Assembly: GCF_021018805.1 (NCBI RefSeq)
Contig: NC_086254.1
Span: 620,001 to 684,000, forward strand
Length of the DNA stretch: 64,000 bases
Reading direction: 5' to 3'
Origin: Prinia subflava
Taxonomy: Eukaryota > Chordata > Aves > Passeriformes > Cisticolidae
Positions 57,228-64,000 of the stretch are shown here, piece by piece; position 1 is the stretch's first letter; the number at the start of each line of letters is the position of its first letter. Made by a program: the position numbers and the translations under genes. The notes below the pieces were generated by a model, which did not search any database, was not told the DNA's origin, and was given only the letters and a program-made list of their open reading frames with translations.

Positions 57228-57745
57228 GGTCCATCCACCCCAGCATCTTTGCCTTGACAGCTGCCAACAGTGGATTACTGAAGGCAAAGTAAGAATGGGA
57301 CAACCTTGTAGGGCTTCTGTCCTAGGCATTCTCCAAGCCTCCAACATTTTATAGACTCCCTGAGGCAAAGCTGGGACCAGTTATTTCACAGCCATTGATG
57401 GAGCCTTCTCCCCCCATTCATTAGTTCCAGTGGTTTTTGAACCTCTGTAAACTTCCAGCATCCACAGCAGTTCCTGCAGCAAGGGATTGTACATGTTAAT
57501 TGTACTGTGAGTGAAGAGCACTTCCCTTTGAACCTGACTCTTTGTAGCCTCATGTGATGCCCCATTATTTTCATATGGAGAGACACTAACAATCAATCCC
57601 TATTCATGACTCTGTGGAACTTCTCCATATCACCCTTCAGCTGCCTCTTTTCTAGCCAGAAGAGAACTAGTCCAGTTTGTTGTTCTTTGGATAAAACACA
57701 TCTTATGCTTCCTTTTATCCTTGTGTTTTTGTTCACAAAGGATTC
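57228..57745 (-). mobile_element. Ancient CR1/L3-like relic
   Basis: Matches, in order, the consensus landmarks of the old CR1-like repeats found across amniotes: GGTCCATCCACCCCAGCATC, CAACAGTGGATTACTGAAGG, CAGCAGTTCCTGCAGCAAG with TTAATTGTACTGTGAGTGAA, AGAGCACTTCCCTTTGAACC and CTGCCTCTTTTCTAGCCAGA. More diverged than the other CR1 copies and lacking their CCATGGCAGGGGG block, so it predates them. Confidence 0.75.
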
Positions 57746-60700
57746 AATATGTGGATGTACCTGGGATTTCCACAGGAGCTCAGAGCGATTCTCTGGCTTA
57801 TTCTCTCATTTTCATTGCTAATGTTCCCTCTGTCTTCATGACAACCACCACATACCAAACTGACATTTGCAAGGACCAGTCTGCTAAAATCATAACACAC
57901 AGTTGTGGCAATAGGCAAATCAGAGCCCATCACCTGAATGCGAAGAAATGACTGATTATCCATGTTCTCCTGAAGTATTTGGTCTCATAAGGTCTGCAAT
58001 GATTCACAGATGAACCTGGTCTTCATTACTTCTAATTAGATCATGTATTGGAAAGCTCTAGAACATTATCAAGCATGCCCGTTTCCAGGTGCTCATCAAC
58101 ACCTGGGAGCGCACACCTACAGCACACATAGCTTTAACCACTGGCTCCTTCCAAAGGGAAAGTCTGCCAGTTATTCCTTCCACCTGCTTCTTTCCTTCCA
58201 ATAATTATTTATCCAGGAGCCTCCTTCTTAATCCATATCTCAGTTTCCCTGGAAGTCTTTGCATTTGGGAAATTCAGCCAGACCTGCCCAACTGATGCCA
58301 CTGTTGACTCCTTCACATCCACTCGTAACATTCTGTGTTATGATTTCTGGGCTTTTGTGGATGAATTGGAGCTCAGAGAAAAACTGGAATCCCATCAGCC
58401 ACTTTCCAGGGATTTTAAACAAGAGTTCATAGACAAGTAAATAGTTCAACGATTTCATCCTCCCCAGTCCTTGGGTGAATACCACCGGATCCCAGTGACT
58501 GATAGTGGTGATTGTGTCTATCTACATCATCATCTCATCATCTCCAGACATTTCAGCCTAAGAGATGAAAGCACAAGGAAAATTGCATTCATTTTTCTGC
58601 TGGGAGTTTAGCTGCCCTAAGCACAGCTTTTAGACTTTAAGTTTTTTTAGATCCTACCAACTGTCAGATGAGCTTTCTGCTTGTGACTGAAGAGAATCTA
58701 GCATTACCATTTTCAAGTTATTTCTCTTCTCTTTTCACTGTCTCCATGTATTTTTTAGGCTGTTCCTCTTTTTTCTAATTTTATCAAATTTCTTGCTTTT
58801 CCAGGATGCTTTTACACACTTTCTTACTCTTATGTTTAGGTATCCTGATATGCTTTTTTTCATTTTTCAAGTATTTCTTGAGAGGTACATTTTATCTTAA
58901 TTCTTACTGTAGTGTCCTCAGACATTTTGATGCAAAGCCTGTAACTCTTGGTTGCCCTCTCAGACTCTTTTGAATGACCTTACTTGATTTCATGTCGCCC
59001 TTTCCTAAATTAAAACACAACTGTGGATGATTTTTGGCCTTTTAACATCTCAGCAGGAATAAAGTACATGATTGTCACTGTCCCAGAGTGGCTTTTCAGA
59101 AGCAGGATTTTGAATGAGGGCGTGGAAAAGGTCAAGGCCAGCATGGCATTCCCCAGTTTGTTCTGTGGAGAAAGCTACCACAAAAGAGGCAGCCAGAGAA
59201 GTAGCATGAAGAAAAGAGCTGCCACCACCTCAGGCCACAACCAGGTGCAATGGCCAGAAATTATGAAATGGTGGTTTCTCAACCAAAAACCAACAGAAGT
59301 TGTTTGATGATCTTTTTTAACATAAAGGCTGAGTGTTGTACAAGCATGTTCATCCATCACTCAAATCTGACGTCCTTCTCTCAAGGAGAAGTTGTGCAAA
59401 GTTTACAAACAGCAGCTTTTGGTCCCCTGGAGTGACAAAAGAGGGGTCAGAGGTCCTCTGAAGGAGGCAATGGAAAGACCAGATTATCTCTCTCTGAGGA
59501 GAGCCAAGTGTTGGAAGCAAATGCTGACAGGCAACAGCCTAAAACCCTTCTGTGAGTTGCTACTGAACAAGAACAACACATACAGAAAAGCAATGAGAGT
59601 AAGCATTATTCTAAGCAAGATGAAAATTATAGAAGATTAGAAAAAGACATTTGGGAGAGCAAATGAGGAAAAAAAATAGCTGAGTGGGACTATACGGCCT
59701 GAGGCATGTTTTGTGAATGAGATCAGGTGAAACAGAGTACAATGGGGAGGACAGTGGCATTTTGGTGGATGCAGAGAAGTGTTTGGAGAGAAGTCTCCAG
59801 CACTGACACTCAGGGACAACGTGGACCCACAGCATGGCTACGGGAGTACCATCCAACAGGATGCTTAGGTAACAAAGGAACAGCACAAGTACAGCGCCAC
59901 AAGCAGAAGAAGGGGAACACTTATTTTTTCAGGATCTTGGGGAGGTTCCACTTATTTTGGAATAGAACTATCTTAGTAAATAAAAAGTTATTCAGATCAT
60001 TTTGCAAGGAACAGGACTCAGGACTGGAGCAGTAACACAAACACTGTCTCTCTACTCTAAAAAGTAGTCAAGGCTGGGTTTCTGGAGCTGCATCTCAACA
60101 CTGGATGGCTGTGTAAAGAGACCAACTTGCAAAGATTTAACTTCTGATTCAAACTGACACGCAGGAAGCAACAGGAATTATCACAATTCACTCTCTTGGT
60201 TGACTTTCACATCCTTAGAGATGTTCCCTATATTTAAACAATCTGAAAGCAACAGTGCAGAACTATAGGAGAGACATGTCCACTGCAGAAACTCGGGGAG
60301 AATGACCCTGGGATTGTGTTGATCCAGATATAAAAAAGGAACAGCACTCCAGTCCTGTTACCTTACAAAGGCCAACAAGCCAAAAAAAGAGAGCAGTGCA
60401 GGTACAGTAAAGACACTGTCTAGAAACAAACTGCTGCCCAATACACACCCCATGGAAACACAGCTGCTGAGGAGCTTTAGAAATAGGAAGTTCAAATCTA
60501 TCCTTTCATGTAATTTTGAACTAGATTTCACACACCTTTTACCAAAACAAAGCTAATTTAATCCCCAAACTGCTTTACTTACATTCAGAAGTAACATGTC
60601 ATAACCAAACTCAGTCAAAAGCTTTTAATTTGTTTCACAGAGTTTATGGCCAGAGGAATTTATTCAACTCCCCAGTCAGAACTGCTGTGTTTGACAATCC

Positions 60701-61332
60701 AGTACATCTCTGCCACTACCCTGATGCTGAGCACAGTAATAAGCATTAGATTAACCCATTTGATCACTGGAGACCAAATTACTGACATGGAGAACAAAAG
60801 AGAGATCAAAGGGCCACTAATGCCCTTAACCAGCCCCTTCAGGGATGGGGAAGTGACTAGGTGAGAATACATCCGTTGATTTAGGCAGATGATTCAGATC
60901 TCAACATGCACAGGAAGAGGATACACACCCAAAATTTCAGATAATTTGAATGGGGTGGCTGCAGGGGCGAAGAGTCTTCCAGAGAAATCTGGCGGCACAG
61001 GAGGAACCCATACAACCTAAGTACATCCAAACCAATCTTCTCTCTACTGCCTTTGAACACTGACCTACATGTTTGAGTGCCTTGTTCTGAGGTAAGGCCA
61101 ATCCTTGATGCTCCTAAAAACAAGATGAAAAGGTCCCAAGACAATTCTTGGCCAACTCCCGCCTGAGCTGTGCTGGCAGCAGGCCCAAAGCTCCGAAGCA
61201 TGAGATGTGATTACAATTCCTTAATGCAGCCTGAAAGTGTTGTGGGCAAATGAAAGGCTGTGCTGCGCTTCCTGTTCTTTACAGCCAGGGAAATAAGGGG
61301 AAAAATAAATAGGTATTAAACCTAAGTAATAA

Positions 61333-61392
61333 ATCACAGAATTCAAAGACAGAAAAGACCACCATGACCATCATCAATCCACACCACTTCTG
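61333..61392 (-). mobile_element. Old CR1-like tail fragment
   Basis: AATCACAGAATTCAAAGACA followed by GAAAAGACCACCATGACCAT resembles the CR1-type tail in which 'AAAGACAGAAAGGACCATTATGATCAT'-like text occurs. Short and diverged. Confidence 0.5.
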
Positions 61393-62835
61393 TCTACTTT
61401 ACACCTGTCCTACTGCAGCCAAGCTCAAGACCTTGAATGGAGGGAAGACCAAAAGAGTAATAAAATATGAATGTGCATTACTCAAGTGTGGTATATTCCC
61501 TTGTACTGAGTTTCATTTTACATTTCTGCTTTGTTTATAACCCAAAATTTCACTTATTTGACCCCTGGCAATCCCTGCAACATACACTGTCAGGATATTG
61601 AAGATGATAGACCTGAAGGTCAAACTACACTGCACGTTTCCATTGTACTTACTTGCTGTGTTTCTCAGTTTAGGTTAAAACTTGCTTGTTTTCATACTAC
61701 GACTTTTGGGCTAAGTCCACAGAAAGCTTTTAGGCAAGGTTGCGAATATTTTAGGCTTTTAGGTATGTTTTTGGCATGTTGGCATGTTTCACTGCATGAA
61801 GAGCTGCTGAGGTATATTAAACAAAAATGCATGTCAATTTTTGTCCAAAATCCAGCCTGATACAACAGAGCCCTCTTTAATCACACTGAGTTGATGTTGT
61901 TTGTATTCCTTTGACAATTCTGAAAAATTTTGTTTAAATATAATTGATTCATGTGCAGTTCAGAACAGCCTTCCTCAATCCATAGCAAATGCCCACCAAA
62001 GCTTTCACTTGATGGAGGCACAGAAAAAAATTCTCTAACAGTTCAGAAACATTCTACCACAAATTCAGCCTGGCTGCAGCCTGCAAGCACCCCAGGGGCC
62101 TGTTTCCCTTCTCTTGTAATCTCACCCCTCTGCCAGCTTATCTTTGGGAAATGCCCACTTGTTCCCTGGATGTATTCCAGGGCATGTGCATGGCCAGACA
62201 TCCTCTATTGACTGTCACTCATTCCAGCTCTGTGGGTTCAGTCTCCTGACCACAGATCTCTGCTCAGCTCCACTTGAGAGCCTCCTGATCTGTCACCTTT
62301 TCAGTACTGAAATCTTCAGTTCAAGATGGATCTGTGCCCACCATCATAAATAATTCAACTGCAACTAGAAGCAGCACCAGATAGTACACTAGGAAGCTGG
62401 GAGATTGAGGTTTAAAGTCCTTTAAACTCCTTAAACAGGGAACAGCTTCCTATTACATGTTTTCTGGGTGAGGAAAAGAGAAGGCACACCTTGGAAAGCT
62501 CCAGCTCAGCCTCTGTATACACTCAAGAGAGGGATGAAAATTTAGAAACAGTCTCCAAGATCAACCTTTTCTAGCAGCCAACTCTAAATGAGGTTCCTAC
62601 TCTGAATCTGGATTTTAATGGCTCACCTTCAAGTTACACTTAAATCCTGCACCAATACTGAACAGTGTGGTTTACATGGGACATTGCCAACACTACACTC
62701 ATACTGTATGTCCATTTTCTAAGAGATCTGTTTGGGGCAAATGGTTTCTTCAACACTACCAAAGTTCCTGTGCTGGGTGACTACAGCCCTTTTGAGTCAT
62801 TGCTTCATGTGTTCCCCAAGACAGCTTCTACTTTC

Positions 62836-63205
62836 ATAGAATCACAGGATCATTTGGGTTGGGAGGGACCTTGATGGTTAGCTGGTTCTGCCCCCTGCCA
62901 TGGGCAGGGACACTTTCTGCTATCCCAGGTTGCTCCAAGTCCCATCCAGTCCAGCCTTGGGCACTTCCAGGGATCCAGGGGCAGCCACAGCTTCCCTGGG
63001 CACCCTGTGCCAGGGCCTCAGCACCCTCATAGGGAAGAACTTTCTCTTAATATCTAATCTAAACCTGTCTTTTGGATTGAATCCATTCCCCCTTGTCGTG
63101 TCACTCCAGGCCCTTGTAAATAGTCTCTCTCCATTTTCTTTGTTGGCTTCTTCAGGTACTGGATGGCCACGATCAGGTAACCCTGGAAATTTTTTCTTCC
63201 AGGCC
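62836..63205 (-). mobile_element. CR1 LINE fragment, minus orientation
   Basis: CATAGAATCACAGGATCATT, TTGGGTTGGGAGGGACCTTG, GCCCCCTGCCATGGGCAGGG and CACTTCCAGGGATCCAGGGG on the plus strand, continuing to CACTCCAGGCCCTTGTAAAT and the CAGGTACTGGATGGCCACGA block. About 370 bases are kept. Confidence 0.94.
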
Positions 63206-64000
63206 TTCCTGAGCAGTATCTGTGTGCCATATGAAAATGTGGGGTTCTTTCCTCTGTAGGAGCCATTCATCTCAGTGTTTCAGTGCCATTTCCCATTAAC
63301 GGTTTGTGTCAGAGTCACACTTTTTGGTACGTAGGCACCCATTTTTGTTGTGCTGCAGTCAGGCCAAGTGGCTCCACTATTGCTTGATTCTGAGGCAGTT
63401 CTTGCACATTATTTATTGCTAAGTTGAGTGTGTGTACTCGAGTACGAGCTGTTCCAAGAGGCAGAAACTGCTTCTTTGAACTGCCATGTATTGTGCTATC
63501 TGACCAGTTTATTCACATGTAATTTAAGTCCCCATTATCATTTGGTTCGACTTTCCCACTTCTTTGATCTCTGTCAACATTATGCACTCAACATCCTTTT
63601 GTTGATGCAGGAGCTGGGAGTATAGAAGACTACTAAGGTATTTACTTTGATATGGGTTGGGAGTGTAAACTTCTGCAAGCACTGAAGGAGGTGATTCCAA
63701 TTCCAACCGCTTGAGCCTTGCAAGACTGGGAACACTCTACATTGACCAGGGTGATCCCATAGGGTTCACTGCAGCAATTCCAAGGGATAATTATCACTGC
63801 TGTTCTGAACGCCACACTCCTCCTCTAACTGGATCTGTGATTGATTTTCTACTTCTGAATGGTACATGTCACCTTCACTTCTCACTCAATCCATCCTAAA
63901 TAGATCAATTTGAATGCTTTTTAAATAATTTACTTTTTGCAGGGGGAGAGGAAGAAGGATAATCCTTGGTTTGGGGATTGAGAGCCTTTAGGAAGCTTTT

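Larger units (their letters stand above)
28867..64000 (-). other. Probable RNF43 intron 2 (continues beyond window)
   Basis: About 35 kb without an exon I could recognise. Exon 2 of RNF43 should end with a Gly-Lys-Leu-Met-Gln-like motif before a donor and carry a signal peptide. The one GACCTCATGCAG match on the minus strand (about 38935-38946) has no donor after it. Mammalian RNF43 also has a very large intron at this point. The stretch consists of CR1 fragments, other repeats listed separately and unique DNA of about 40-50% GC. Unlisted gaps of more than 300 bases here (for example 31100-32900, 37100-38300, 42000-45800, 49450-51000, 51450-53650, 58000-61300) showed no gene, RNA gene or clear transposon end. 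Confidence 0.65.

Overview
This is vertebrate nuclear DNA, almost certainly from a bird. Spliced genes with GT-AG introns, CpG-rich promoters and AATAAA polyadenylation signals show a vertebrate genome. About two dozen CR1 LINE 3' ends, with the avian form of the tail (variants of 'CAGAATGGTTTGGGTTGG' on the plus strand, or its complement), point to a bird. No prokaryotic features were seen. Two protein-coding genes can be read exon by exon, both on the minus strand. SUPT4H1 (five coding exons, 7582-9667, complete) encodes the small zinc-finger subunit of the DSIF transcription elongation factor. RNF43 (coding exons from 28866 down to about 10440) encodes a transmembrane RING E3 ligase that removes Frizzled/LRP Wnt receptors. 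The pair matches human 17q22, where RNF43 and SUPT4H1 lie head to tail in the same order. RNF43 lacks its first coding exon here (signal peptide and the start of the ectodomain). I found no match for it between 28.9 and 64 kb, so that whole right part is best read as the very large intron 2 of RNF43, with the start beyond the window. Layout: 1-7.26 kb is intergenic DNA downstream of SUPT4H1. It holds a 24-bp minisatellite (875-1090), two CpG-rich promoter-like segments (about 1.65-2.05 kb and 4.3-4.95 kb) and one CR1 copy. By human synteny the miR-142 gene should lie on this side, but its hairpin is not in the window, so the CpG segments may belong to that locus. 7.26-9.8 kb is SUPT4H1 with its CpG-island promoter. 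9.97-28.9 kb is RNF43 exons 10 to 3, numbered as in human. The RNF43 3' end lies only about 300 bp upstream of the SUPT4H1 start codon. 28.9-64 kb is intronic, with CR1 fragments, an older amniote-type CR1 relic (57.2-57.7 kb), an inverted repeat pair 4.7 kb apart, several tandem duplications and scattered TCF/LEF-like motifs. The two genes act in unrelated processes (RNA polymerase II pausing and elongation; Wnt receptor turnover), so their link here is positional. I found no convincing new biological system. The most useful leads are the divergent RNF43 C-terminal exon, the unassigned CpG islands, the inverted repeat pair, and two long unassigned plus-strand ORFs near 53.7-55.9 kb.
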